DNA from: Pseudoruminococcus sp964385235
Lineage (GTDB): Bacteria; Bacillota; Clostridia; Oscillospirales; Acutalibacteraceae
Assembly: GCA_964385235.1 (NCBI GenBank)
Contig: CAYLOD010000001.1
Coordinates: forward strand, 18,348 to 82,347
Length of the DNA stretch: 64,000 bases
Reading direction: 5' to 3'
Shown here in pieces: positions 16,141-25,364 of this stretch. Every line of letters begins with the position of its first letter. The stretch's first letter is position 1. The notes below the pieces were generated by a model. It saw nothing but the letters and a program-made list of their open reading frames with translations. It was not told the origin of the DNA and ran no database searches. Both the position numbers and the translations under genes were made by a program.

Positions 16141-17406
16141 ATGGTAAAAGATATTATAGAGCATAAGGTCAAGTCCGCGTTTAACTACATAAAAACGTTT
16201 GTCAAATGGGTGATTATCGCTTCATTTACCGGCGTGCTCGGAGGACTGATAGGCTCGCTGTTCAGTACGCTGATACAGTACGCGAACGAGGCGAACAATT
16301 CGATTTTTTGGCTGATTTTTCTCCTGCCTGTCGGCGGCGTTATAATTGCGGCAATGTATAAGCTTTGCCGCCTTGAAAACGATCCGGGGACTAACTGCGT
16401 TATAGAGGCTATCCGAAATAAGCAGGACGTCCCGTGGATGTTATCTCCGCTGATTTTTTTCAGCACAATAATAACTCATTTCCTCGGAGGCTCGGCGGGA
16501 CGTGAGGGAGCGGCGCTTCAGCTCGGGGGCAGCCTTGGCTCTGTAATCGGGCGGCTTTTGCACCTTGATGAAAAGGATATGCACATATCGGTGCTGTGCG
16601 GAATGAGCGCCCTTTTTTCGGCGCTGTTCTGTACTCCCGTCACGGCGGCGATTTTCGCACTTGAGGTAATAAGCGTAGGCATAACGTACTATTCCGCCCT
16701 TGTCCCCTGCTTCGTATCGGCTGTCGTGGCATATGCTATTTCTATCGGATTGGGAATATCTCCCCTTCATTTCAATATTTTAAAGCATATACCGGCAATA
16801 GGCTTTATCCCGTTGGTTCAAACGGTAGGGCTTGCGGCCGTTGCCGCGCTTGTAAGCATAATATTCTGTATAATAATGCAGCAGTCACACAAGCTTGCAA
16901 AAAAATATATCAAAAACGAATATTTAAGGCCGGTCATCGGCGGACTCGCCGTTATTGCACTTACGTTTATCGTAGGGTGCCGCGACTATAACGGCGCGGG
17001 CTCCGCAATAATAAACAACGCGCTGTCGGGAAACGCGAAGCCTGAGGCGTTTTTTCTTAAGATGCTTTTCACGGCGCTGACTATCGGTTTCGGCTTTAAG
17101 GGCGGCGAAATAGTCCCGACGCTGTTTATCGGTTCAACCTTTGGCTGTGTATTTGCCCCGCTGCTCGGCATTGACCCGATTTTCGGAGCGGCTATGGGTA
17201 TGATATGTTTGTTCTGCGGAGTAACAAACTGCCCCATCGCGTCAATTTTTTTGAGCGTCGAGATTTTCGGCTCAGAGGGAATTATTTTCTTCACCTTCGG
17301 ATGCGCCGTCAGCTATATGCTGAGCGGATATTACGGCTTATACAGCAGTCAAAAAATAGTCTACTCAAAACTGAAAGCCGAATTCATCAATATAAACGCA
17401 AAATAA
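16141..17406 (+). CDS. CLC-family chloride/anion channel or H+ antiporter
   Basis: 421 residues with 10-11 hydrophobic segments. CLC selectivity motifs are visible: GGSAGREGAALQLGGSLGS (gating Glu in GREGA, near residue 121) and GFGFKGGEIVPTLFIGSTFG. The first selectivity motif (GSGIP in classical members) is not obvious, and the GREGP proline is Ala, so this is a divergent CLC whose ion, chloride or fluoride, is not clear. The start at ATG 16141 follows CGGAGTGAGG; a GTG 9 nt upstream is the alternative. It is a single gene with its own promoter. Confidence 0.9.
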   Translation: MVKDIIEHKVKSAFNYIKTFVKWVIIASFTGVLGGLIGSLFSTLIQYANEANNSIFWLIFLLPVGGVIIAAMYKLCRLENDPGTNCVIEAIRNKQDVPWMLSPLIFFSTIITHFLGGSAGREGAALQLGGSLGSVIGRLLHLDEKDMHISVLCGMSALFSALFCTPVTAAIFALEVISVGITYYSALVPCFVSAVVAYAISIGLGISPLHFNILKHIPAIGFIPLVQTVGLAAVAALVSIIFCIIMQQSHKLAKKYIKNEYLRPVIGGLAVIALTFIVGCRDYNGAGSAIINNALSGNAKPEAFFLKMLFTALTIGFGFKGGEIVPTLFIGSTFGCVFAPLLGIDPIFGAAMGMICLFCGVTNCPIASIFLSVEIFGSEGIIFFTFGCAVSYMLSGYYGLYSSQKIVYSKLKAEFININAK

Positions 17407-17476
17407 TATCCTCAATATAAATTTAATCAATTTTCCCGTCGGCACGCATATACTATCAAGAGGGAGGATTGATATT

Positions 17477-19312
17477 ATGTGCGGAATCGCGGGATGGTAT
17501 GACAATAAGCTGAATTTTGCCGATCAAGAACAGACAATAAGCGGTATGAGCGGATCTATGGAACATCGGGGTCCTGATGAGCATGGAATCGTTATTAAGG
17601 ACCGCGTATGTCTGATACACAGACGTCTGAGCGTTATTGATATAGAGAGCGGCAAACAGCCCATGACAAAGTCCGTTCAGGGCAGGATATGCACTATTGT
17701 CTACAACGGCGAGCTTTACAATACGCCTGAGCTTATAACGGAACTTCGCGCAAAGGGCTATACTTTTTTCGGTCACAGTGACACAGAGGTCGTACTGACG
17801 TCGTATCTCTGCTGGGGTACACAGTGCGTAGAAAGGTTCAACGGAATATTCGCCTTCGCTATATGGGACGACGACGAGCAGCGGCTTTTCATGGCTCGCG
17901 ACCGCATCGGAGTCAAGCCCTTCTTCTATTACGAGTATGACAACGGCTTGATATTCGCCTCTGAGGTAAAAACTTTGCTTAAAAATCCTATCGTCAAGCC
18001 CGTAATAAATGAACAGGGCTTGTATGAGATTTTCTTATTAGGTCCCGCACGAACCCCGGGGTTTGGCATAATAAAGGGCGTAAAGGAATTACTGCCCGGT
18101 GAATGCGCGACATATAACGGCAAAACCATGAAAAAGAGAAAATACTTTACTCTGCGGGCTTATGAGCATAAGGAAAATCAGGAGGAAACTGTTGAACACG
18201 TTCGGGAACTCTTGACGGACGCTATCGAGCGTCAGCTTGTATCTGATGTTCCTCTATGCACCTTTCTTTCCGGCGGACTTGACTCGAGCATAATATCATA
18301 TGTCGCGTCAAACTATTATAAGAAAAACGGGCTTCCTCAACTGACGACATATTCAGTTGACTACGAGGACAACGATAAGTATTTCCAAAAAAGCCTGTTC
18401 CAGCCGACCCCCGACAGCGATTTTATTGACTTGATTTCGAGCGCGATAGGCTCTAACCATAAAAATATTGTCCTGAGCAATACGGATTTATTTAACGCGC
18501 TATACGATGCGGTAAAGGCAAGGGACTTTCCGGGAATGACTGACGTCGATTCATCTCTGCTGCTTTTCTGCCAAAAGGTCAAAGAGGATTTCACGGTCGT
18601 TCTGTCGGGAGAGTGCGCCGACGAAATATTCGGCGGTTATCCGTGGTACCATAGGGAGGATATTCTGTTTGAGGATACTTTCCCGTGGTCACGTTCTCTT
18701 GATATAAGGCATTCCATTCTACGCAAGGGTTTATTGAAAAACGGCGACGAATATGTTCATGAAAGGTATAAAGCGACCTGCAAAAAAGCCGATAAACTAC
18801 CCGGCGAAAGCAGGCTTGACAGCCGAATGAGGGAAATGTTTGTACTGAATCTCGACTGGTTTATGCAGACACTGCTTGACAGAAAGGACAGAATGTCCAT
18901 GTATTCCGGTCTTGAGGTCAGAGTTCCTTTCTGCGACTATCGTATCGTGGAATACGCTTATAATATGCCGTGGAAACTTAAAAGCCTAAACGGACGGGAA
19001 AAGGGCATTGTCCGCAAAGCGTTCGAGGGTCTGCTTCCCGACGAAATAATATGGCGCAAGAAAAGCCCTTACCCTAAAACACATAATCCGCTGTACTTCA
19101 ATCTTGCCGCTAAAGCCGTTCGTGATATATTGAATGACAAAAGCTCTCCCCTGTCCGACATTCTCGACAGAAACGGCATAGAGAACATTATAGACGATCC
19201 CGAAAGCATATCGTCGCCGTGGTACGGTCAGCTCATGCGCGCCCCGCAGATTCTAAGCTACATTGTTCAGTGCGACTTCTGGATGAGAGAATACAATATT
19301 TCAACAGAGTGA
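17477..19312 (+). CDS. asnB: Asparagine synthetase (glutamine-hydrolysing) AsnB
   Basis: 611 residues. The mature N-terminus MCGIAGW gives nucleophile Cys2 for the glutaminase domain, with RGPDEHG at 31-37, YNGELYN at 76-82 and SDTE at 101-104. The synthetase domain has the ATP pyrophosphatase loop SGGLDS at 265-270 and GECADEIFGGYPWY. It forms asparagine from aspartate, glutamine and ATP in the cytosol. Length and motifs are typical. Ribosome site GAGGGAGGATTG before the ATG. It is followed by a terminator at 19398 that overlaps a dispersed-repeat copy. Confidence 0.96.
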   Translation: MCGIAGWYDNKLNFADQEQTISGMSGSMEHRGPDEHGIVIKDRVCLIHRRLSVIDIESGKQPMTKSVQGRICTIVYNGELYNTPELITELRAKGYTFFGHSDTEVVLTSYLCWGTQCVERFNGIFAFAIWDDDEQRLFMARDRIGVKPFFYYEYDNGLIFASEVKTLLKNPIVKPVINEQGLYEIFLLGPARTPGFGIIKGVKELLPGECATYNGKTMKKRKYFTLRAYEHKENQEETVEHVRELLTDAIERQLVSDVPLCTFLSGGLDSSIISYVASNYYKKNGLPQLTTYSVDYEDNDKYFQKSLFQPTPDSDFIDLISSAIGSNHKNIVLSNTDLFNALYDAVKARDFPGMTDVDSSLLLFCQKVKEDFTVVLSGECADEIFGGYPWYHREDILFEDTFPWSRSLDIRHSILRKGLLKNGDEYVHERYKATCKKADKLPGESRLDSRMREMFVLNLDWFMQTLLDRKDRMSMYSGLEVRVPFCDYRIVEYAYNMPWKLKSLNGREKGIVRKAFEGLLPDEIIWRKKSPYPKTHNPLYFNLAAKAVRDILNDKSSPLSDILDRNGIENIIDDPESISSPWYGQLMRAPQILSYIVQCDFWMREYNISTE

Positions 19313-19373
19313 CATTCTCCCCATATAAAGTGGCAGGGGTATTTTGCAGAATCAGAATAAAACCGATATATAA

Positions 19374-19397
19374 TGACGGGGCAAGCTCCTTATTGAA
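19374..19397 (+). repeat. Dispersed intergenic repeat, copy B
   Basis: TGACGGGGCAAGCTCCTTAT continued by TGAA matches the core of the repeat family. It lies between asnB and its terminator. Confidence 0.65.
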
Positions 19398-19446
19398 AAG
19401 CCCGGCAGTCTTTCTCGAACAAAGACAGACTGCCGGGCTTATTTTT
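19398..19446. terminator. Terminator between convergent asnB and tspO
   Basis: AAGCCCGGCAGTC (19398-19410) pairs with GACTGCCGGGCTT (19428-19440). The long loop contains an alternative GTCTTT/AAAGAC stem. ATTTTTT follows on the plus strand. Confidence 0.85.
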
Positions 19447-19452
19447 TGTGAT

Positions 19453-19914
19453 TTAATTTAATAAATATATTGCAAGGTTTAAGTATCCCGCAAATGTTAC
19501 CCACAGCAGGTACGGAATCATCAGGTATCCTGCGGGCTTTGAAATAATGTAAAAAAGAACCGTCGTTATCAGTATCAGCAGCCACAGTATTACAAGCCAT
19601 ACAAATGAAAACAGGTAAAGCCCAAGATTAAAAAACAGTATCGGCCACAAAAAGTTAAAGGCAAGCTGAATACCGTATACAGTCAGCGCGGCGCGGTTCA
19701 TCTTTCCCGATGTCAGCACCAGATATGACGCGATGCCCATGAGGATATAAAGTATAGTCCACACTATCGGAAAAAGCCAGCCCGGCGGCGAGAGCGGCGG
19801 CTTGTTTACAGAGACAAATGTTTCCATGCTGCCGCGGGTCAAAAGCGCGGAAACACCGCCTGTGATAAGAGGTATAGCGATACAGGTCAGCAGTTTCTTC
19901 CATTGTATCTTCAA
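19453..19914 (-). CDS. TspO/MBR family membrane protein
   Basis: About 153 residues with five transmembrane helices. The motifs KPPLSPPGWLFPIVWTILYI, QLAFNFLWPILFF and PYLLWVTFAGYLN are those of TspO, a tryptophan-rich sensory/porphyrin-binding protein. The first has the conserved PPG..F..VW pattern. The start is uncertain: TTG at 19914 has AGGGAG 9 nt upstream and is preferred. ATG at 19923 abuts that site, and GTG at 19950 has no clear site. Its physiological ligand here is unknown. Confidence 0.88.
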   Translation of the reverse strand: MKIQWKKLLTCIAIPLITGGVSALLTRGSMETFVSVNKPPLSPPGWLFPIVWTILYILMGIASYLVLTSGKMNRAALTVYGIQLAFNFLWPILFFNLGLYLFSFVWLVILWLLILITTVLFYIISKPAGYLMIPYLLWVTFAGYLNLAIYLLN

Positions 19915-20075
19915 TAAAATCATCTCCCTAAGCTCATGTTTATGAAGCACAGAATATTTTTATTCTATACATACAGCATTAGGATACAGGGAGATTATCC
20001 GGTGGTATAATTATTCGATATATTAGATTTTATATCTATAACTTAAACAAGTGCTTGTTCTCCGTCAAGCCTTAT

Positions 20076-20579
20076 TCATTGTGCCGCTTTTTCCAACGCG
20101 AAAATATCATTCAGCATTTTTATGCCCGTTTTGGTTTTAAACAGCTTATCGCGAGCCTTTTTAATCGATTCCTCAGACAGATTATCCTCATAAGCGTTTA
20201 CAAGGAAATCAGCTTCGATAAGGATCTGATAATCTGCTCCGTCAACCATATTATATGTATGATGGTGTCCTACAAGATAGCAAACGCGTTCAATAACATT
20301 ATCATCGAACGCAAGTGAGGAAAGCAGCTTTTTTGCCTCATCGGGACCTAACAATTCCTGATATTTCCCAGCTGATGTACCGTACAGTTCCTCTGACTTT
20401 TTTATTCCTATGTCATGTACGACAGCGGCGGTTTCAAGTATTTTTTGTTCGGTTTCCGTCAATAGCTCACATTCTCCTATGGCTTTTGAAAAGGCGTAAA
20501 CCTTTAAGAAATGCCCTGTACGCCGCGGATCGCCTCTATAGTATTCCGTCATAGCTGTAATAACTCTTGAAATGTTCAT
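20076..20579 (-). CDS. HD domain phosphohydrolase
   Basis: 167 residues. His23, the paired His55-Asp56 in VVHDIGI, and a later VGHHHTYN form an HD metal-binding set, as in small HD hydrolases. The substrate is unknown; relatives act on nucleotides or signalling molecules. It begins 4 nt after the stop of the DMT transporter, with GGGTGA as ribosome site, and so is the last gene of a minus-strand operon. A short AACAAG-TG-CTTGTT inverted repeat follows it at 20046-20059. Confidence 0.85.
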   Translation of the reverse strand: MNISRVITAMTEYYRGDPRRTGHFLKVYAFSKAIGECELLTETEQKILETAAVVHDIGIKKSEELYGTSAGKYQELLGPDEAKKLLSSLAFDDNVIERVCYLVGHHHTYNMVDGADYQILIEADFLVNAYEDNLSEESIKKARDKLFKTKTGIKMLNDIFALEKAAQ

Positions 20580-20583
20580 TCTG

Positions 20584-21507
20584 TCACCCGCTTTTTAAAT
20601 TTACAAAAACGATGCCCGCCGCCACTAAAAGAACAGATATTATATTTACAGGCGAGAAAATCTCCTCGCCCAGTATAATGCCCGAAGTTATCGTCCCGAA
20701 TACGGGTATCATGAGCAAAAACGTGCTTATGACACTGACGTCATTATATTTGAGCAGGGCTGTCCAAATCGCAAACGATACGCTTGATATAAGCGCGAGG
20801 TAGCCCATAATGAGAAAGCACTCATATGATGAAAATACCACACTGCCCGAAAACGCAAGCCCGCACAGGATTAAAACAGCGCCGCCGACAGTTAACTGTA
20901 CCGAGGAAACGAAAACAGGGTCGCTGACGGCGGACAGCTTTTTAGCAAATATATTGCCCAACGCTCCGCATAAATTCGACAGTATAAGAAAGCCGTCGCC
21001 CGGTAAAGTAAAATTGCCGAATGTTCCGCTCTCACCGGCATTTATCAGCAATATCCCGCAGAAGCCTGTCGCGCAGCCAAAGAGCTTTTTAGCGGTTATT
21101 CTGTCACCCTTAAAAAACAAGGGCGCAAGCAGCACACCCAAAAACGCGGCAAATGAAGAATATACCGAGGACTTAGTCCCTGTGACAAAAACAAGCGCGA
21201 TATAGAGAAATATATATTGCAACGCGGTCTGTACTATCCCGAGTAACGACATACGCAACAGTTCTCCGCCCTTTGGAACGATCGGCTTTTTCTTAATTAT
21301 AACCAGCGCGATATAGACGAAAATCCCCGCCGCGAAAAATCTTATCCCCGCGAAAACAAGCATAGACGGAATGTCATTATCTTGAATCGAAAAAATTTTG
21401 TACCCCTGCTTTATCGCGGCGAACGCCGTTCCCCACAGAGCCGTACAAAGCAGCGCGAGAACAGTAACAATAAATTTATTTTTAAACAAGCGTTTACTGC
21501 TGATCAT
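20584..21507 (-). CDS. DMT superfamily transporter (EamA family)
   Basis: 307 residues with ten hydrophobic helices arranged as two EamA repeats: FIVTVLALLCTALWGTAFAA at the start and LILSNLCGALGNIFAKKLS near the middle. It ends with a basic residue tail. Such proteins export or import metabolites such as amino acids; the substrate is not predicted. The ATG at 21507 follows GGAG by 6 nt and overlaps the end of the TPR gene by 14 nt, so translation is probably coupled. The longer reading frame starting at 21585 lies inside the TPR gene and was rejected. Confidence 0.88.
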   Translation of the reverse strand: MISSKRLFKNKFIVTVLALLCTALWGTAFAAIKQGYKIFSIQDNDIPSMLVFAGIRFFAAGIFVYIALVIIKKKPIVPKGGELLRMSLLGIVQTALQYIFLYIALVFVTGTKSSVYSSFAAFLGVLLAPLFFKGDRITAKKLFGCATGFCGILLINAGESGTFGNFTLPGDGFLILSNLCGALGNIFAKKLSAVSDPVFVSSVQLTVGGAVLILCGLAFSGSVVFSSYECFLIMGYLALISSVSFAIWTALLKYNDVSVISTFLLMIPVFGTITSGIILGEEIFSPVNIISVLLVAAGIVFVNLKSG

Positions 21508-22072
21508 TATCCGCTCCGAGCTTTTCCAATAAATCCGTGTATATTTCAAGCTCCCCCCGCAGCTTTGCGGCCTTTTCACGCTCATTAAAAAGCTCCGCTT
21601 TCATTATCATTTCATTATACAGACGCGTAAGCATTCTCAGCAGAAACTCATCGCCCTCAAATCCGTCAATATTGCTTTTTAAAATTTCAAAGGCTTTTTC
21701 AAACTCGCCGTACTCCTCAAACGCCGATACATAGAGCCTCAGCGAATTTCCCGTAAAATCGCCGGAGCTTACGCTGTCGAGAAGCTCCCGCCCCTCTCTG
21801 CGTCTGCCCTGTCTGCTTAACAGCATTGAACGGAGTATATCAATTTCCTTTCCGCACTCTGCGGCGTCCGTGTCAAGGATATGCTTTTCAGCGCGTTCAA
21901 CGTCGCCGATCCTTATTAAAAACTCAATGCAGAGCAGCCTTACTTCGTTTTCATAACTTATAAAAGCTGACGCATCGTTTAAATAGATTTCGAGATATTT
22001 CGGATTTTTTCGTGTTTCAACAGCCGTAAACAGCTTTTTCTTAACAAAGTCTAATGTTTCCCTGTTATCCAT
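21494..22072 (-). CDS. TPR-like hypothetical protein
   Basis: 192 residues, helical and charged, with paired helices such as EVRLLCIEFLIRIGDVERAE and RLYVSAFEEYGEFEKAFEIL that have tetratricopeptide spacing. There is no signal peptide or catalytic motif. It lies between the TPR-SUFU-DUF2185 protein and a DMT transporter, and its AGAGGG site is 8 nt before the ATG. It may act as a scaffold with the upstream TPR protein; this is inferred only from position and repeat type. Confidence 0.7.
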   Translation of the reverse strand: MDNRETLDFVKKKLFTAVETRKNPKYLEIYLNDASAFISYENEVRLLCIEFLIRIGDVERAEKHILDTDAAECGKEIDILRSMLLSRQGRRREGRELLDSVSSGDFTGNSLRLYVSAFEEYGEFEKAFEILKSNIDGFEGDEFLLRMLTRLYNEMIMKAELFNEREKAAKLRGELEIYTDLLEKLGADNDQQ

Positions 22073-22098
22073 CGGACGTACCCTCTTTTCAAATAATC

Positions 22099-23517
22099 CT
22101 ACTGTTTTTTAAAAGGTACAAAATCGCCTTTATCGTTCCTGACAAAGAACGAGCCTGCGGGAGAGCCGAGCAGCGGAATAATCTCCTCGTCATAGTTGCA
22201 TATTGTATTTAAATGATATATTCCCGACATATCTGTATTGCTCATGTATTCCTCAGTTTCGTCCCCCGCCATGAACCGCCAGCCGCTGTCCTGCTCATCG
22301 AGAGGCTTCTCACGATACATAAAGCCCACCTTAGCGCCGTCCACAATGATTCTGTCGGTCGCGAAGCACCCTGCCGCGCCGTCACAGATAATAAGCCTTT
22401 TCATTGTCGATTTCGGTATCTTATATTTTTTACGGCTTTTTACGCAAAAATTTTTACGGTTAATGTCAAGAACAGGATCTATCCCGCCCATAAGCTCAAA
22501 CAGCGCTTCCGCTCCGTGTTCGATCTTATAGTTTATTTCCTCCTCATACAATGGAATTATCTGATAGAAATTGATCCTTTCGCCGTTTGGCAGCTCGCAG
22601 ACGTCCTCCTCATCGAGCAGCGGAGAATCCGCAAGTATCACTCCCGAAAGCAGCGTATTATCAAAGTACGGCTTTCCGTTAGTAACGGTATGTCCCGACG
22701 CAAGCCATGAGTCATCGTTTATAGGCAGATTAGCAAGCAATTTCATCAGCTTCAGCGGCCATGACCATTTTTCACTCGCGCTTTTGACGTGCCAGCCCGG
22801 TGGCAGACAAAGTATCAGTTCGGCTCTCTCAAGGTCTTTATCCTGAAACTGCTCGGGGACTTTCATTTTATGCGCGCCCATACCGCAAGTAACCAGTATA
22901 TAGTATTCCCTATCGTCATCAGGCGGAATCAGCAAAATGTCACAGGCAATATCGGTTGCTGAAACATCGTGCAAAACATTGTTGTATTCACCGAGCCTGC
23001 TTCCCAAAAAAAGCTCTATACAGCTTATCTCTTCGTCCGTATAGCTTTCCTTGATAGTGTCTTGAGAGTTAAAATATGAGTTATACAGCCTTTTGTCGAG
23101 TTTTTCAAGTCTTTGCGAATATTCCTCAAACAAATCCTCACGGTCGTTCTCACTCGTACAAAAGCAGAGGAACAGCAGAGTTTCCACGTCAAACGGCGCA
23201 AGCTCGAGCGACTTCTCAAAAGCCTCGACTGCCTCATCATAATTGCCGTTATAATAACGGGCATACCCTACGCTGAAAAAATACTCGGGGTCGCCGACAC
23301 CCTCATCAGCGACTGAATCTAAAACCTCGAGCGCTTCCTCGTATCTCTCCATATTCACATACGCGCCTGACAGGATCATATTCAACTCATATCCCCTCTG
23401 ATCGGAGGAGATTTCGGTCAACGCTTCAATAATTTTTTCAAATTCTTCGTTTTTGTTCCAGACTTCTATTTGTCTTAAAAATTTATTGTATTGAAAGTCG
23501 TCCAAGGATATAATCAT
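22099..23517 (-). CDS. TPR-SUFU-DUF2185 (Imm33-like) fusion protein
   Basis: 472 residues in three parts. Residues about 10-120 are TPR repeats (EEALEVLDSVADEGVGDPEY, YNGNYDEAVEAFEKSLELAP). Residues about 170-350 match the suppressor-of-fused (SUFU) domain: YYILVTCGMGAHKMKVPEQ, AELILCLPPGWHV, DSWLASGHTVTNGKP and LSGVILADSPLLD. Residues about 375-460 match DUF2185: DRIIVDGAKVGFMYREKP, DSGWRFMAGDETEEYM and HLNTICNYDEEIIPLLGSP. SUFU and DUF2185 domains are known as immunity proteins of polymorphic toxins. The start ATG at 23517 has GAGGAAAGG upstream; the longer frame overlaps aroB. No toxin gene is adjacent. Confidence 0.82.
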   Translation of the reverse strand: MIISLDDFQYNKFLRQIEVWNKNEEFEKIIEALTEISSDQRGYELNMILSGAYVNMERYEEALEVLDSVADEGVGDPEYFFSVGYARYYNGNYDEAVEAFEKSLELAPFDVETLLFLCFCTSENDREDLFEEYSQRLEKLDKRLYNSYFNSQDTIKESYTDEEISCIELFLGSRLGEYNNVLHDVSATDIACDILLIPPDDDREYYILVTCGMGAHKMKVPEQFQDKDLERAELILCLPPGWHVKSASEKWSWPLKLMKLLANLPINDDSWLASGHTVTNGKPYFDNTLLSGVILADSPLLDEEDVCELPNGERINFYQIIPLYEEEINYKIEHGAEALFELMGGIDPVLDINRKNFCVKSRKKYKIPKSTMKRLIICDGAAGCFATDRIIVDGAKVGFMYREKPLDEQDSGWRFMAGDETEEYMSNTDMSGIYHLNTICNYDEEIIPLLGSPAGSFFVRNDKGDFVPFKKQ

Positions 23518-23557
23518 TCCTTTCCTCAATAAAGCTGTGCAGTATATAAGGCATTGT

Positions 23558-24667
23558 TCACATTTCCTCAATGATCTCCGCTATTTTCTCCTCGGGAATC
23601 TCAAGCCCGTATGCGTTTTCACCGAAGCGCATAACGCCGCCGATTTCTTTTTGGAAAACGAATCTCAGCTTGCCGTCGCGAACTTTTTTGTCGGTGTACA
23701 GCTTTTTTACGAGAGATTTTTTGTCTATATATTCGGGTATCTCAACGGGCAGTCCCGCTCTCCTGTAAAGCTCGATAACGCGGTTCATATTTTCGCTTGA
23801 TATAAAGCCGAGCTTGCAGCCGAGCCTTACCTGAGCTGTCATTCCTATCGCGAGAGCCTCTCCGTGAAGCAGTCTGTATTCGGATACCGTTTCTATCGCC
23901 CTGCCGACAGTATGTCCGAGGTTGAGAATTTCTCTCAAGCCGCTCTCGCGCTCGTCCTTCATAACGACGTTATATTTCACACGGCAGTTTCTCTGCGCTA
24001 TATACTCACAAGCCTCTGTATCAATCGCAAATATTTTTTCTATGTTTTTTTCGAGATAGTCAAACATCTCCGCGTCGCCCAAGCAGGCGTGCTTTATCGT
24101 TTCGGACAGTCCGCTTGAGAGCTGTCTTTTCGGGAGCGTCTTCCATGTGTCAATATCGATATAAACCTTTTTCGGCTGATTAAATATGCCGATAAGATTG
24201 GTCGCAAGCGGAGTATCAACAGCGGTTTTTCCTCCGATAGACGCGTCAGCCGCGGACAGAAGCGTCGTCGCGTAATTGATAAACGGCACGCCGCGTCCGA
24301 ATGTCCCCGCCGTGAAGCCCGCCAAGTCCGTTACGACGCCGCCGCCGACGGCTATCACACAACAGTCACGCCGGTAACCTTTCTCAAGCATCGAATCCTC
24401 GACAAACTCCTTCATCTGTCTTGTCTTTGACTTTTCTCCGGCAGGTATGACAAACATATCAGCCTTATATCCCGCCGCGGTCAGCTTGTCAAGTATATCC
24501 GCCGCACATAAGGTTTCAACTGTTGAGTCTGTAATAACGGCAAACTTTTTTATACTTCCCGCCAAGCCGTTCTTAATATCACTGATAAGAGTATCTGAAA
24601 GCTTGTGTCCGATCTCTATGTCATATGAGTCGTCAACGACTTTTTTCAGCTCACAATAAAATTTCAT
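23558..24667 (-). CDS. aroB: 3-dehydroquinate synthase
   Basis: 369 residues. Motifs of AroB are present in order: PAGEKSKT, VIAVGGGVVTDLAGF, FINYATTLLSAADASIGGKT (NAD and substrate binding), GLSETIKHACL, and ILNLGHTVGRAIE with the Zn-binding His, then HGEALAIGM. It makes 3-dehydroquinate from DAHP, the second step of the shikimate pathway. No other aro gene is nearby. Ribosome site CAGGTGATATAA. It is followed by the SUFU protein 40 nt downstream, so they may share a transcript though their roles look unrelated. Confidence 0.95.
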   Translation of the reverse strand: MKFYCELKKVVDDSYDIEIGHKLSDTLISDIKNGLAGSIKKFAVITDSTVETLCAADILDKLTAAGYKADMFVIPAGEKSKTRQMKEFVEDSMLEKGYRRDCCVIAVGGGVVTDLAGFTAGTFGRGVPFINYATTLLSAADASIGGKTAVDTPLATNLIGIFNQPKKVYIDIDTWKTLPKRQLSSGLSETIKHACLGDAEMFDYLEKNIEKIFAIDTEACEYIAQRNCRVKYNVVMKDERESGLREILNLGHTVGRAIETVSEYRLLHGEALAIGMTAQVRLGCKLGFISSENMNRVIELYRRAGLPVEIPEYIDKKSLVKKLYTDKKVRDGKLRFVFQKEIGGVMRFGENAYGLEIPEEKIAEIIEEM

Positions 24668-24721
24668 TTATATCACCTGAATTTCTTTTAGCATATACAG
24701 TATATCATATTGCCGAAGATT

Positions 24722-25282
24722 TTAAAAGCTGTTTGTCCGCTGCACACTTTCCTTAAATATACGGTTATTTTCGACAAGCTCGTCAAATGTAACAGGAGAA
24801 AAGCCGTTTATGTCAACGCCCGCGTTAAGGGCGTTATCCATTGATTTGAGCAGTGTCCAGTAAAAATCCTTTGTATTGTTATGTATATGACCGTAAATAA
24901 GGAACGCTCCGTTGCCGGCGTTGTTCCACGTCATCATAGGATAGTGGCACAGCGTAAACCTGCGGTGGTTGTCTTTAAGCTCCAGCATAGGCGTGACGCT
25001 CTCAAAGTATCGGTTCATGTCCGTTTTCTTAATCCACTGCTTGTCGTGGTTGCCTGTAATGAGATGCTTTCTGCCCTTGAGCTCCTGAAGTATTGAGTCA
25101 ATACGGCTTGATGAGTAAAAAAACATATCCCCGACTATATATACAGTATCATTTTCTCCGACACGGCTGTTCCAGTTTCTTATCAGGGCATTATCCATTT
25201 CATCGACGCTGTCAAACGGGCGGTCGCAATGCCCGATGATATTCGCATGACCGAAATGCAAATCGCTTGTAAAGTAAACCGT
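24722..25282 (-). CDS. Metallophosphoesterase with a non-standard (ACG) start or lost start codon
   Basis: The protein is a small calcineurin-like phosphoesterase: TVYFTSDLHFGHANIIGH carries the D-x-H metal ligands, then VGDMFFYSS, LITGNHDKQW, LCHYPMMTW and IYGHIHNN follow in order. Reading upstream in frame to the nearest stop, the only standard start is TTG at 25261. That would begin MHFGHAN and remove the first metal-ligand Asp. An ACG at 25282 lies 5 nt after GAGAGGGTG and would give the full family N-terminus (186 residues), so either ACG is used or an ATG has mutated. The substrate is unknown. Confidence 0.75.
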   Translation of the reverse strand, partial: TVYFTSDLHFGHANIIGHCDRPFDSVDEMDNALIRNWNSRVGENDTVYIVGDMFFYSSSRIDSILQELKGRKHLITGNHDKQWIKKTDMNRYFESVTPMLELKDNHRRFTLCHYPMMTWNNAGNGAFLIYGHIHNNTKDFYWTLLKSMDNALNAGVDINGFSPVTFDELVENNRIFKESVQRTNSF

Positions 25283-25364
25283 ATAATCACCCTCTCATCT
25301 GTCATAATATCGGGCAATAGTATGAACCGTAAACGCAGGCCGCGATTCATGAAATAATTCCGCA

